From Astropecten irregularis (lineage: Eukaryota; Echinodermata; Asteroidea; Paxillosida; Astropectinidae): a stretch of DNA of 64,000 bases. Below are positions 34,546-46,999 of the stretch, piece by piece; position 1 is the stretch's first letter; each line of letters opens with the position of its first letter. Made by a program: the position numbers and the translations under genes. Location of the stretch: positions 19,592,001-19,656,000 of the forward strand of contig OZ020244.1 of assembly GCA_963971285.1 (NCBI GenBank). Direction: 5' to 3'. The notes below the pieces were generated by a model, which had not been told where the DNA came from, did not search any database, and was given only the letters and a program-made list of their open reading frames with translations.

Positions 34546-36391
34546 TCCATTTCCAGATTTTGTTACAGTATGTAATGTAATTGCAACATCAGGTCATCCC
34601 ACATGCACAGAATATTCTGTATGAGAGAGGTATAGAATTACATTCGTTATTAAATGATGTTCAGATCTGAAGGATACTTGCTTGTATACCACATTCGTCT
34701 GCATAATAGTGAAAAAATGATTGAATAAATAACCCAGATATTGAAATTAATTGTATTGAGAATGTGCATTATTTTCTATTAGTCAAGTCATTGCATTCAT
34801 TTAAAGTGAATTAAGTGATTGCTTTGTGAGTGGATGAGACATAGCAGTGTATGTTGAAAACATTTTTAGTCAAAATGAAGAAGTGTGTCTCAAGCGTTTG
34901 ATTATATAAATCATTTATGAAACCGTGAATATAATTTTAAGAAAGAAAAATTGCTAATGTCATTAACTTTAAGGATTGTTGCAGCTGGTATTATTCCAAA
35001 CACGTGACCCAGCTAGGCCTAGCATGCAAAGGAAAGGAATCCAAATGCTGGCTGCCATTAGCTGGCAAAATAATGCTGACTTGCAGCAGGGCTTTGCCCC
35101 GTTGAAACGATGGCGTCGTTCCCTGCATTTTACGGTCGTCTTTTTATGTTTACCATACATGTATTTTTGGAGAAGAATTCATTGAAAGATGTTCTACATT
35201 TGAAAGGCAATTTAAGCATGTTTGGGTGTTTCTTCAGCTAGAATGTCTTACATTTTGAAAGCCACCTCGTTGGAATTGGAGCTACGATGCGATAATTTAC
35301 CTTGGCGCTTCTAGCATGATCCGGGACGGGAAACGTGGTACTTTTGGCGGTCCAAATATGTAGGCTATCATTTTTTTGATCAGTGGGCCTACGTTGGTTC
35401 AGTATGTTGGTGACAGTGACATCTTATCGGTTGTGTTGCTGGAGTAGATCCACCTTTCAGCTGAAGGCATGATGAGCTGGGTTCAAGATGGCAGTCAAAT
35501 TAAAGGTGAGCGAAGATTTACAAGTCCACTTTTTGTTTCAATGAGAATTGTATGTTACCGGAGAATCTTTTACCGGTAGTCAGTTTGGACTTTGGTTATT
35601 GTTTCGTTCTCAGTCAATACAACAATTCAGGTATATGGAAACTATAGTTCGGAAGCAAATTATTACGAATGCTTGACTCTGAAACTAATCTACACCGTAG
35701 GCCTACCTATAGTGGAAAGACTCGACTTAATAAAAGCCCTAAAACACATGCACAAATCAAGGATAGGCCTATGGTCCGAAAAAAACACACACAAAAACAA
35801 TAACTATATTGCAAGCCCTTTTTCCCGAAGAATCACGTTTTTCATCGAGTTGGATAAAAAAGCAATGAAATAATCATGTGAAACAACGGTATTTTTTGTT
35901 GTGAAACATTCTTTACATGCTGCCGAAGACATGATGTCGAATATTATGTAATGGAGTAATGTCGCTGAATGTCGCAGACGGAACCGCCGGCAACGCCCAC
36001 CCAGTATTATACCCACTGTACTCCAAAATGTGAGTTCTGAATAATAAATTGTATAGACTCGCGCGCTCCATGGTTATAGGCCTATACGACAATCGTAAGC
36101 TGCTTTTCGTAACTTTATGACAAGGTTAAAAAAATACAGTTTACACCCACATTTTTTCACTCATTCCGAAATTAAATTCTACAACCAGTAGTCAATATGG
36201 AAAGAATTCCACTGACGGCCATGACGGAAACAGGGTTATTTCCTCCAAGAGTTAACTTATTTGATGCAAGTCATGATGAACTTCAATCTCAGGAGTGAAA
36301 ACTGGTGTAGCTTATCTAAAAAGTGAGATTTTCAGGGTTTTTTGACCTACAATTATACACTTCGAATGCAGCGGTAGCCATTTTTAACAAA

Positions 36392-36405
36392 ACGCCCTCT
36401 GTTGG
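36392..36405 (-). promoter_or_regulatory. CTCF-like motif
   Basis: Plus strand acgccctctgttgg, minus strand CCAACAGAGGGCGT. It matches about 12 of 14 positions of the CTCF core consensus and lies between PMPCB and the death-domain gene. Confidence 0.3.
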
Positions 36406-37887
36406 TCCCATAGGTTTGTGCACAAGTGATGGCCGTCAGTGGAATTCTTTCCCAAACGGTATATTATGTGTGAGTTTGGTAACAGTAAAAAGTAATTACC
36501 GTCGAACTCTTAGGCATATAGGAACGGAACCCGTGCCATACTGGAACTTGACAATTATTTCATTTTAAATGTTTGTTTGTATCTCTCCCCAACATTAGAA
36601 AACCCAGTATTGACCACAAATATTATATTACGGAGGACATACACATCACAACAAAACTGCACTTCATACGGACAAATATGTTTCAAAAATGTGTTTATTG
36701 AAAATCTCAAAAAGCCCTTCCATAAGTTCTATCTTCACTATATTCTTTTTACATTTAAAAACAAACTGCCATAAAAAGATAGCAATTAGAACAAGTTAAT
36801 TGGAAGGACTGTTGAATACTTGCGCTAGATAAATCATTAAACAAAAAGATGTCAACTCCAAGCAACTTCAGTATGCTGCATTAAATATTTGGCAACTCAA
36901 CAATTGTCTATACAATGCAAAATCCACAGTTGTTTTCCTCCTATGAAAAGAATATGATTTATATATAATTTGCTTGACTAAAAAAGTTGTGCAGTTTTTA
37001 AAAGTAGACCACAGAGAAATAATATTCAGCACTTAATAACGGATAGGTTTACAAACATTTGACTTAATATTTTTTAATATCAGGACAATAAATCTAAAGT
37101 TTACTGTACTTTTCAAACCTTTCCTATAGGTATAAAAATTTGATTTCATGTGATGGCTCATTAAAAAGAGAAGACATCTTATCCGACTGAGTAAATTATA
37201 AATATCTCAGTTTATAATTTATTCAGCCATCAGCTCAGCTTCAACCTCCAGCACAGACAGATTTTAATACTTCAGATTATAGACTAATAATTATGGCCAA
37301 CCAATGTGGCACCTTCCTGGGAATTCTGAAAACACTTCCTCACCAAAAACATAAAGATGAGTGTCAGATTTGTTCACAAAAAGTTTCAAAATAATGATTA
37401 TTTATGTGAACACATGGATTTGTATCTAAAGAAGAAACAAACAACTGGAAAACTCTTCATATTTCTTTTAAGGGTAGTTTAAGCAACAAGATACAACAAT
37501 TGTCTATATTGATTGTCACTGATATTGAATTAACTACACATTAAAATGACATCATTAAATAAACCACAAGGTAAACAAACTAAGATAAATGATTAAACTC
37601 ATTCAAATGTGAACAGAAAGATTGACTGAAATAGGATTCCAACCCACAACATCTGGTATGGTATTCTGGAGGCTGCAGATTCAAATCTAACTGTGATTCA
37701 TTTCCTTTGTTCACCAATAAATGAAAACATTTAATTGATCAGTTCAATGTTAATTAATGGGGAAAAAGTCATACCTTTGGGAACACTAGCAAATTATAAA
37801 CCTTCAAAATTTCAATGTCAACTTTACCCTAAAAATTGGGTCAAAGCACAGAAACGTCAACTAAACCAAGTGTAAAATATCATCACA

Positions 37888-37976
37888 CATACGAGAAGTG
37901 CGAACGAAATAGAAGTGCGAAAGTACAAACGATTCTTACATGGTTCTTACAAGTTCCGCAAACCAATCCACATATC
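37888..37976 (+). repeat. Half copy of the 51011-51267 hairpin element
   Basis: The run gagaagtgcgaacgaaatag, aagtgcgaaagtacaaacga, ttcttacatggt and gcaaaccaatccacata matches the right arm of the hairpin at 51180-51267. The left arm is missing. Confidence 0.7.
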
Positions 37977-40078
37977 ATCACATATAATAGCTTTAACATT
38001 TACACACCTCACGACGGAGGCTCATGTACGCTCCACAATCCACCTTTTTTGGTCAAGCGAGGGCGCTAAGTTACCACTCAGGTAAAAAATTCCCATAAAT
38101 ATGCTTGTAATGAAGTTTAACATTTACTCAATCAAAATGATTTCCAATGCAATGAACTATTTTTGTACATTGAAAATCAATAGAATTAGAAATATCCAAT
38201 GTTTATATAAAAGATTTACAGAACATGCAGAATTAAAAGAAAAATTACATTTCAATCACAGAAATAAGTCCAAGACGTTTATTTAAAAATGTAATTTTCA
38301 TTAAAAAAATCTGGAATGCTATCTAAACCCAGCCATGCAATTTAACAACCAATGGAATGTACATGTTGATATAAGGGTCATTCCACCAGGCAGGAGGTTA
38401 TATGATTCATAATAGTGTCCGTGTAGCTTCAACATCGCAAACTAAAGGTACAGTACAGGATTGGTAATACACCCAAACAGAAATGTTCACAGATTTACGT
38501 ATAACTTTCAGGATATGAAGATGGTGATGGTAGAAACATATCATTAAATATTTCAGCCTGAAATGGTGTATTTATCCAGAAATGAGTAAAACAACCACCG
38601 AAAACAGTTTTGATATTGGGGTGAGATCAAAAATATTCTTTATGTTTTATAAGAAAAATTGAGTTGGGTTTTCGCAATTTTTTTGGGACTCAGATGTCCG
38701 ATTGAGCACAAATTTTCACAGGTTTATCATTTCATGCACATGTACGAAGTGTGAGTGCTGTTCTGTGACCTTTACCAATCATGTATAATACCTCTATGCT
38801 TTAGGCATACATAGAATGCAATTGGGCACCATACAAAATCACGTCCCAGCCTGATGTAATAACCCATACATGTATAAATATTTTTATAAACATCTTCAAT
38901 TGATAATGGAATAGCTAACTAAAAACTCTGTATTTACAAACTTTAACTTTAAATACTCTGTGTGCCAGCACACAACTAAACTACGTGTAGGTACAATTCA
39001 CAGCTGATAAAATTTCTCTTAAGTTCAGAAAATTTAGATCTCATTAATACTTTTAGCTATTTAGCTTTTTAAAATGTTGGCTTTAGCTCCATTCTCTTCA
39101 CCCATTGTAAGGTAACTGACAAACTGGTATCATAAGCAGATACCTTTTGGCTGTAGATACTCTGAATTAAACAAGAAAACAGAGCTCATTTCAGGTTTAA
39201 TGTAAAACCCAAACCTATATTTTCAGTTTTTGGATGACAGATAAAAAACCTTAAAAACAATGACAATTCAGGCTCGGGCAATTTCTAGGTGTGTAAAAAA
39301 GAAAAACAAAGAAAACAAAGCAGTTGGTGTAGCATGTCAACAAATTCTTTGGCAGTGTAAAAAATAGCTACAATTGTTTCTATTTTGTATTATTTAATTC
39401 AAACTCACATTTTTGCAGAGTCAGAGTAAAAAAAAAAAAAAAACCACCAAATCTTTCCTTATTGAAATTCAAAATATTGCTAATTGTGAACTAAAAGTAA
39501 TACTGTCATTGGATATGATAAAGAGACACCTAATTCAAACAAGATAGAAAATTTATCATTAAAAAGTTATTTGTAATCTTTAGGCCATATTATCATACCA
39601 TTAATGTATGGTATTAGATTGAATTTGGTCCAAAGGTGAAGACAAAATCATTTGTCTACCTACATGCAATGCTAAAGCTGATTGGTTGATGAATCTGCAG
39701 TCTGAGGCAGTGACTTTCTGTGTCTCCTCTGGTCTAGCACATTTCCAGGGATTTAACCAAAGAAAAAATTGCCCTAACAAGTTCAAAAAACGTTCAATAA
39801 ATGACAAAAAACAGATTTGTTTGGGGCTGAAACAAAAAAATAGTCTAACTACTGAATACATTTACATCCTCGTTTAAAAAGGCAAACTCACACAAAGCTT
39901 GACCATGAATACACTGGAAGGTTAAATAAAAGCCTCACCTATAAAACACCTGCTCCATGAAAAGACAAAAACTTATTTGGAATGACCAAGTGTTTAGGTC
40001 GAAGAAACAAAAATGTAAAAAGCCCTTGTTACTTTTCCTTTTGCACACTGACTTACAAAATCTCAAGGAATTTTCAAC

Positions 40079-40313
40079 GGGGGCTAATTTCATTGTGCTG
40101 CTAAATTCACAGCAGGTTTTTAGCTCACCCTTTTCTTCCATTTCATGCTTAATAAGCACAGCATGCTTACATCTAGCAAATGAGTTACATACCAATGTCA
40201 TGAATCCAAGGTGAAGATTCAAACATATAGGGCCAAATCTATTGCTTACTGAAATATGCTTACACTTTTTTTCAGCTACACTTAGCAAGAAAAGCTACGA
40301 AATTGGCCCCGGA
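40079..40313. repeat. MITE family G copy
   Basis: The left end gggggctaatttcattgtgc, tgctaa and the right end agcaagaaaagctacgaaat, tggcccc are an imperfect inverted repeat. The end sequence matches 338-585 and 26592. Confidence 0.5.
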
Positions 40314-41072
40314 ACAGTGGTTCATGTGGATTATGGATTCACAGGCTTAGATTTCAGTTAAGGATACTTGCCATCAGTGTGCATAATAATTTGGTCTGAA
40401 ATTAAAACAAAACCTTTTGTTCAATAACAAGGACTTCATTGTTCCAATGATGCCGTCAATGTCTTGGTTGTTGTTACACATACTGTGTACACACTGAAGT
40501 ATTGATCTTAACAGCTTTGTGATTGTCTGATGCTGAAAGAATGACTTTATATGTGAACAGTGGAACGTCGCTATAACAAACAATGCTATACTGAACATCA
40601 TCCTTGACTCCCAATTATTGTGTACAATGTTTAGGCCTGCTGAATATTGTTCACAACAACAAACAACAACTATAACACACAGTTTTTGTGGGTTTTAGCA
40701 TGTTTGTTATAGTTGTGTTCCATCACTGTATTGCTCAAATTGTGGCAGTCACACAGCATATTAAAGGTATACGTGAAACACGTGGCAGTGTGAATGAATA
40801 CAAAGGGCTGCAAAAACAGAGGATTAACTAATATTTCTTTCTTTTCTTCATTTTAAAAAGTTTTAAAACTGACCTATTCAGTTGTAACTTTTAATACACG
40901 TTCTGATTAAAATTGGAATGCTAAATTATAAACTTGACCTTGTCTACTTTTGGGGTGATTTCTGGACGCAATATCTGTTCAAAATGTCACTATTTTACTC
41001 TCATACGTCAGCATACCTTCTGGGCATTTTTCTTTCTATGGATTGTTGACAGGAATGATTGTTGGCACCTCC

Positions 41073-44000
41073 TTACAGGTATTTATCAAGACTCCTGGCC
41101 AACCTGATCAGACCACATGCCTCCAGCCCATCCTTCAGTCTCGTCTTCATCGCAGCGCCGTCCGCCTGTTGAGGGCGCTCTCTCCACCACCTCATCAGCA
41201 CCGCCGACGTCTTGTCGCTGGTCGTGCCCTGGCACTCCTCCAAGGCCCGGATGTCTGCTTCCAGGTTGCCACACTCCGACATGGGCAGGCGACGGGCGAA
41301 CGTCTTCCAGTTGGTCGTCTGGGCAATCAGTTTGGCCACAGTTTCCAAGGCTGGGACGGGTGTTGCATCTACATAAGCAGTGATGAAAATGCCGATTAAT
41401 ACGAAGTGTAAGAGTCTATGGTTTCTATAGTTTCCGCATTTGTTCGGAATTCCTGTTTGACACATTTGATTTGATATATAGGAGAAGTACGTACCACTGA
41501 CACTGTCTGGTTGTGTTACTAGACTAGCCCACTCTAAGGCATGCTGCTTCTGGGGTTGATTTCCTCTCTGGTTTTGGTACACTGAAAAAAAAAAAAACAT
41601 TCATGAACACATGTCTATTCTATTCCATCTTCCCTAGACTCATGTGCATTGTGCAATGTCAAGTAACAACTCTGTTTTTATTTCCACCTAATAATTGAAA
41701 ACTAAACTTGTTTGATGAATTTAGCCACAAGATCAAATCAATTGCAAAAGCAGTACAAAATCTCATTATCTGGGATTTGCTTCCAAACTGACTTTCGAAC
41801 AGGCAATTTCACTAATTCTGGAAAACTGGCACTCCGTTTGATGTTGTAATAACTAGCCTAAGCATAATAAATGGAAATTCTTGTAATGATAAGATAGGGC
41901 AATCAAAATATTGGAGAAATGAATAAACTGTTGAGTTGCAAGAAGTAAGAAGAAACAAAAAGATGCAATTTTTGAAAAAATAAAGTTTTTAGTAGAATAC
42001 AAGGCTCTTCTAATGATCCAGATGACACTTGAGCTTCTCTTGTATAGTGCTCTCCACAGAGGGACCATCACATCAAGGCCCAATTTTACGACCAAAGCTC
42101 CTGCCCCAAGTATGGCTTGTCAGTTCTATGAGATGCAGTTTCCCCCCAAGCCAGTTTAACGCACATAGTCAACAGCTAAATCAATTGTGAAACACATGAA
42201 CGACAGCTGTTTCTTTTTAATTTTAGTGCATTTCCAATTTCAAGCTGCTTACTTACAGTGAAATGTACAGTTGCTTGGAGCATCAAAAACATAGTTGCCA
42301 GTACCACTAACGTTGTACTTCCTAGGCATGGACAAAATGGTCTGGTTGTATTGCACATCTATGGGATGGAAAAAACAAAACAACAGTCATACCTGAATAC
42401 TGCTTACAATGCAAGAGAAAAGTCACTTCTATTTCAACTTGTAAAAGTGATCTGATGAATCAAAATCAAATTCTGTGGACAATTTCACAGATTGTGAGTT
42501 TGGTCCCCGCCACAATAATGACTCTCTGGCCTTGTGTCCTTGAGCAAGACACTTTTTGTAAATATTGTTTCTCGCCACCAAGGAGTAAATGGTCACCCAT
42601 AAAGGAAGAGATACAGGTAGGTATGGAAGTTTGGCTATGACAAAATCCACCATAATTTTAAAAGGGTTTTGATGACCAGTCCAACTTGTCCCCAAGTCCA
42701 AAATGTTGCCGTTGGACATGTGTTGGAGTTGGGCAGACGTAGTACTCAAATTATTAGGAATTTGCAAGTTGTTAGGAAGACATATGACCTTCAGACTGGT
42801 CAATATCAAAAAGTAGGTGGAATAAACTGCTGTGTTCAGGATTTCATAGAGTGCTGGGTCAGAGACATGGCAAAGGTCATGTGATGAGACTACCTGATTG
42901 ATTGACTGTGGGAGACACCTTCTGCTTCTTCATCATCGCCGGCGTCTGGTCCTCTTCCCCACTCTCCTCCATCTTCCGCTTGGTCAGCTCCTCCGATTCC
43001 ACACAGCTACGCGATGCTGGAGGCAGTTTACTGTTAGCTAGTGTCTGACCCTGCACGGCTGTCTTGTTTATTGCACAAGAAGCTGCAGTTGCCGGATGTT
43101 GTTGTCTTGTCATGCTTGCATTACTGGCGTGACCGACTGCAGCTTGTGTCATTCCGCTGGTCAACCCTGGTTGTTCCTTTATGGTTGTGCCTGGGACCAA
43201 ATGAGTAGGCCTTGAGAGACCTTCTTCTTGGTGTTTACTATAATACTGACTGCTGGAGAGCTCTGGGGCATACGCTGTATGATGGTTCCTGGTCAGGTCT
43301 AAGGTTGGCACCACTTGTCCTTGGTCAGTTTCGTCGGTGCCACTAGTTGATGAACCACTACCTTGGGTGTCATCTACCCTGAGATATGGCATCTTACCAA
43401 GGTTATTGCTTATGTCAGTCTTCAAAGGGTTTTCGTTCAGGCAGGGTACATTCTCAAACTGATTCTCATTCTGGCTCTTCTCTGGTGCTGGAGTGAAAAC
43501 ACTGGATGCCTCTTTGTGAGATGAGGACGATGTCCATTCATCGTGGCCATCACCAACTCTCTGGGAGGTTCTCAAGACATTACATGTATTATCTAGTCCA
43601 CGACCTGAAAAGTCTCCTTCAACCTGGTCACTGCTCATGCAGCGTCCCTCCTGTGAAGTGCCAGAGAGATAGTTCTCCTGCTCGTTTAATTCTCTTCTCC
43701 AGTCTCCTTGATTGTCTCCCTTTCCCTGTGCCAGGCAGCCGGCAACATCCTCACTCTCAGGCAAGATCTGAGAACAGCAGTCCGCCTCATCCATTGTCCT
43801 CGCATCCAGTAGGCAGGGGTTATTCAGAGAGATGGTTGATGTTGTCCTTGTACTGTGCAAGCAGCAAAAAGAGCCCTCAAGCAGTTGATTGAGGCTCCAT
43901 CTCCAATAATGGTAAAAACCAATCATCCATGATTATATCCACATCAGGTTTTCCAACTAGGGGTGACAATAAAAAAACAAATTCACAATTTAAAAAAAAG

Positions 44001-46999
44001 GTAGTATAGTGGTGCATATTATAACACTGGTCTGTCATTTTCAGCAATGTTAAGATCAACAAAAATGAAACAAAATGACTACTCTCAGCGAAATAAGCTG
44101 AATTAATCCTTAAGTGGTTCTTTGAATTAATGTTCTATGCACTTAATAGTATGCAAATTAGGAAAAGCATAAGGCATTATCATTTATGGGGAGTTTCCTT
44201 GACTTGATTTTAAACCTCCCAAGATGGCGACATTATCGTCTGAGCTTTGGTTGATTTTAGAAGAGAAGGGGCTGATTTTCAAGCCTATCTTTAATGTCTA
44301 CCGGTAGCTGTTTTATGGGGACATTTCAGCGCAAGTATGATGGGTCTTTACCGGTATATGATATTTCTTAAATGACATACGATTCTCTGGAGTATTGGCA
44401 TGACCCTTGAGTCCCATTCTTAATGATGTTATTGTAGGTCCAGTATTTACACATACCTATTATTTTAGTAGGCCTAGGCCTATTAATTTTTGTATTAAAG
44501 TGATTCAATAAAATAAATGAAATAAAACACAGGCCTAAAATAATGCTAGCCTAAAATTTCTAAATGAAGAATCAATATAATGGAAGGATTCTAGACTCAA
44601 TAAATAAGCACAAATAATTACTGTGTTCCCATTACCTACAAAAAATAGAACACAATTGTACAAGTTATAGCTGCATGTAATGTTACTAGCTTAGTGCTGC
44701 CTGCTGGTGCTATAGTGAAGTAGGCCTACAACTTAAACAACAACACAATTCACAAGTTTGTTGGGTCTGTCGTCTGCTAAAATAAATCAGCATTGATAAG
44801 GAAACCACAGACATAATCTTTCCCAATTTCTAGTTCCATTTTACACTTGATATTCTCCTTACCATTTGCAGCTTGATTATTCAATGATAACCCAGCCAAA
44901 AGAGCCGTGGGAAATAAACATAAACATCAATCAATAAAATTATGAACAGTAACAAAAGGACCTACCGACGCTTGGGTCCTGGGGCGGGTGCACGCGTGCG
45001 CGCCCTATTATTACTAGCTGTAGTCTTCTTCCAAGGCGAGTTAGGTCGTTATTTGTAAATCATGCAGTTTCTTCATAAGATTTCTATGTGTAATCATCAA
45101 CTTCTTTCTAATTGTAGACTTGAATTAAGCCTATGAGACGAAGCCATATACCTGAGGTCGTATGCTGGAAGACTCGCAATCAAATCATGTTGTAAAATCT
45201 TAAGGGAACCAGACTTTCTTGTGCAAGATAAGAGCGCCCTCTATTGATGAAGTTTCCAATACATGCAGCAGCTGCTGCTACTTGCTAGTGCTGGGTGCCA
45301 AAGAAAAAGAAGTTTAGTCAGGACTAGGTTGTTGTTTTTAAGGATTCCCTCGTTTGCTGCTAAGTCTAAGTCCTAAATCTTCCGGAATGTTGTCACTTGT
45401 CACTTTGTCCGCTTTAAATGGTTGATTGGTGACAGGAGCTACAGTACTAGCTAGCTAGGCGGGTAAGTATTTTTTTTAAGCAAGCAAAGCAAGCAAGCAA
45501 GTCAAGTGAACTAACCAGCTCAACCACCACGGTCAGCGGTTTCAGGTCAACTCGGTCCGTAACCAACTCGGTCCGAGTCAACTCGGTCCGTGACCAACTC
45601 GGTCCGTAACCAACTCGGTCCATGACCAACTCGGTCCGTAACCAACTCGGTCCGAGGCCAACTCGGTCCGTAACCAACTCGGTCCGTGACCAACTCGGTC
45701 CCTATGGGAAAATGCACGCAAAAACGTCTGGTAATTTTGTTGCAGCAAAACGAGTACGAAGTCTCGCAAATTGCGTGAATTTAACTATTTATTTAGGTCT
45801 ATTTATTTATTTATTATCTTAAAATCCTTTAAAAGAATGAAAAATACATTGACAGGTGCAGCCCAGGGCCTGACAAAAAGTAAAAAAAAAGAATAAAAAA
45901 AAGGGTCATCAAAAGACGTGCCTTCCCAAACACCTGCCAATTATAAATCTTATATTAAATTACGTTATATGTATATACACATTAATTAAAACAAAGCTAA
46001 AAAAACAAAAACACATAACAATCATCATTATTATTCATAAATTGATTTATTAATTTTAAACATAAAAAGCACGTTTTCATAAGGCATTTGACTTCGTGTA
46101 TAATTTAATTAATATTTTAATTAAAATTGTATTGTGCCATTTTATTCAAATAATTATGGTATCAACATAATAAGACATAATTTATTTCTTCACGGTTTCA
46201 GCCACAAGCAAAACATATTATTATGTTATGATGACATTAAAAAACATTAATGCAAGTAGCCTACATGTTGTACACTGCTGCTGAAAACTGCATGGATTCT
46301 TTTTTGTGTACGTTTTCCCATAGGGACCGAGTTGGTCACGGACCGAGTTGGTTACGGACCGAGTTGGTCACGGACCGAGTTGGCCTCGGACCGAGTTGGC
46401 CACGGACCGAGTTGGCCACGGACCGAGTTGGCTTCGGACCGAGTTGGTCTCGGGCCGAGTTGGTCACGGACCGAGTTGACTCGGACCGAGTTGGTTACGG
46501 ACCGAGTTGACTGGCACCCCGGTCAGCAATACTCAGCACTTGCACTAGCACTAGCACTAGCAGTAGCAGTTGTTGATAAGCGAGTAACACTTGTACTACT
46601 CTCTGACTAGTACTAGTTGCGATGATCGTAACCCTAGGACTGACATGGGGACTGGGACCTTAGGCCTCATAGGGTTATGATCATCACAACTATTGTTAGT
46701 AGCAGTAGCAGAAGTAGTTGCGATGATCGTAACCCTAGGTCTGACATGGGGACAGGGACCTTAGGGTTACGACACTTTGTTAATAAAAAGTTATCGAAAC
46801 ACTTTTTGGCCAAGTTGTGAAATAGAATTGTCCTTAATTTTCCACTTTCCAAAATCCCAACACAAAATCTGACTATATGGATGTGATTGGTACTTATCAA
46901 TGAGTCATATGAAACCACTTTGAATATCGAAAGATCATTTTCTGCAGAAAAAATGACCCAAAACTTACCGAAGGTGTCTAGATTCCCTCCGTTCGCCAT
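41073..46999 (-). CDS. Death-domain protein, unnamed
   Basis: The secure minus-strand exons are 43852-42894, 42358-42257, 41581-41495 and 41368-41073 (stop), all GT-AG. Two likely 5' exons, 46999-46969 (MANGGNLDTF) and 43956-43920 (GKPDVDIIMDD), join in frame and give 503 residues in total; they need a 67-bp intron between 43919 and 43853. If they are wrong, translation may start at MDEADCCSQ, which has a good Kozak context near 43795. The middle is long, polar and of low complexity (Ser/Thr/Gln-rich), with a basic run MMKKQKV. The last 95 residues form a death-domain-like six-helix pattern: LETVAKLIAQTTNWKTFAR, ADIRALEEC, SAVLMRWWRERP, LKDGLEACGLIRLARSL. Such domains assemble receptor or adaptor complexes in apoptosis and NF-kB signalling. 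No membrane segment, kinase, caspase or CARD is seen, so an adaptor role is inferred. Rab lies head to head with it. Confidence 0.72.
42490..42650 (+). repeat. tRNA-derived SINE (family S2), partial
   Basis: The segment ttggtccccgccacaataat, ttgtgtccttgagcaagaca, ctttttgtaaatattg, ccaccaaggagtaaatggtc matches 50553-50745 and, more loosely, 57782-57960. The tRNA head is mostly lost. It lies in an intron of the death-domain gene, in the opposite orientation. Confidence 0.65.
45234..45247 (-). promoter_or_regulatory. CTCF-like motif
   Basis: Plus strand gcgccctctattga, minus strand TCAATAGAGGGCGC. It matches about 12 of 14 positions of the CTCF core. It lies in the large first intron of the death-domain gene if the 46999 start is right, otherwise just upstream of that gene. 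Confidence 0.3.
45541..46515. mobile_element. Foldback element with inverted arrays of a 15-bp repeat (TU-like)
   Basis: The left arm (45546-45702) holds about 10 copies of accaactcggtccgt. The right arm (46324-46512) holds about 12 copies of its reverse complement, acggaccgagttggt. The arms are bordered on their inner sides by cctatgggaaaatgcacgca and its inverted counterpart gtgtacgttttcccatagg. The loop is about 600 bp, AT-rich and non-coding. Long inverted repeats made of 15-bp tandem units are, as I recall, the defining feature of sea-urchin TU foldback elements. The peptide repeats in the ORFs here (DRVGYGPSW) are by-products of the 15-bp period. Confidence 0.75.
46621..46675. repeat. 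55-bp palindromic unit (CGTAACCCTAGG...) outside the palindrome arm
   Basis: The segment gatcgtaaccctaggactga, catggggactgggaccttag is a diverged copy of 46725-46775, which forms the outer end of the palindrome's left arm. The unit is itself an inverted repeat (cgtaaccctag/ctagggttacg). Confidence 0.6.

Larger units (their letters stand above)
33701..41072. other. Convergent intergenic region, PMPCB 3' UTR and death-domain gene 3' UTR
   Basis: No conserved coding exon was found. A plausible PMPCB poly(A) signal is at 34194. On the minus strand AATAAA occurs near 36690, so the AT-rich 36.7-41.0 kb stretch could be a long 3' UTR of the death-domain gene. Repeats are listed separately. A short ATG stretch with a good donor at about 35469-35505 is discussed in the findings. 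Confidence 0.45.

Noticed and set aside
41043-41399. Plus-strand 118-residue and 88-residue ORFs rich in Pro/Arg/Ser
   Set aside because: They are antisense shadows of the death-domain exon at 41368-41073, where the other strand has proper splice sites and a recognisable domain.
43506-43892. Plus-strand 128-residue ORF
   Set aside because: Antisense to the long exon of the death-domain gene; no domain seen.
45447-45769. Minus-strand ORFs with repeated DRVGYGPSW-type peptides (and plus-strand ones at 46250-46610)
   Set aside because: They are the translation of a 15-bp tandem repeat in every frame; no splice or start context supports a protein.
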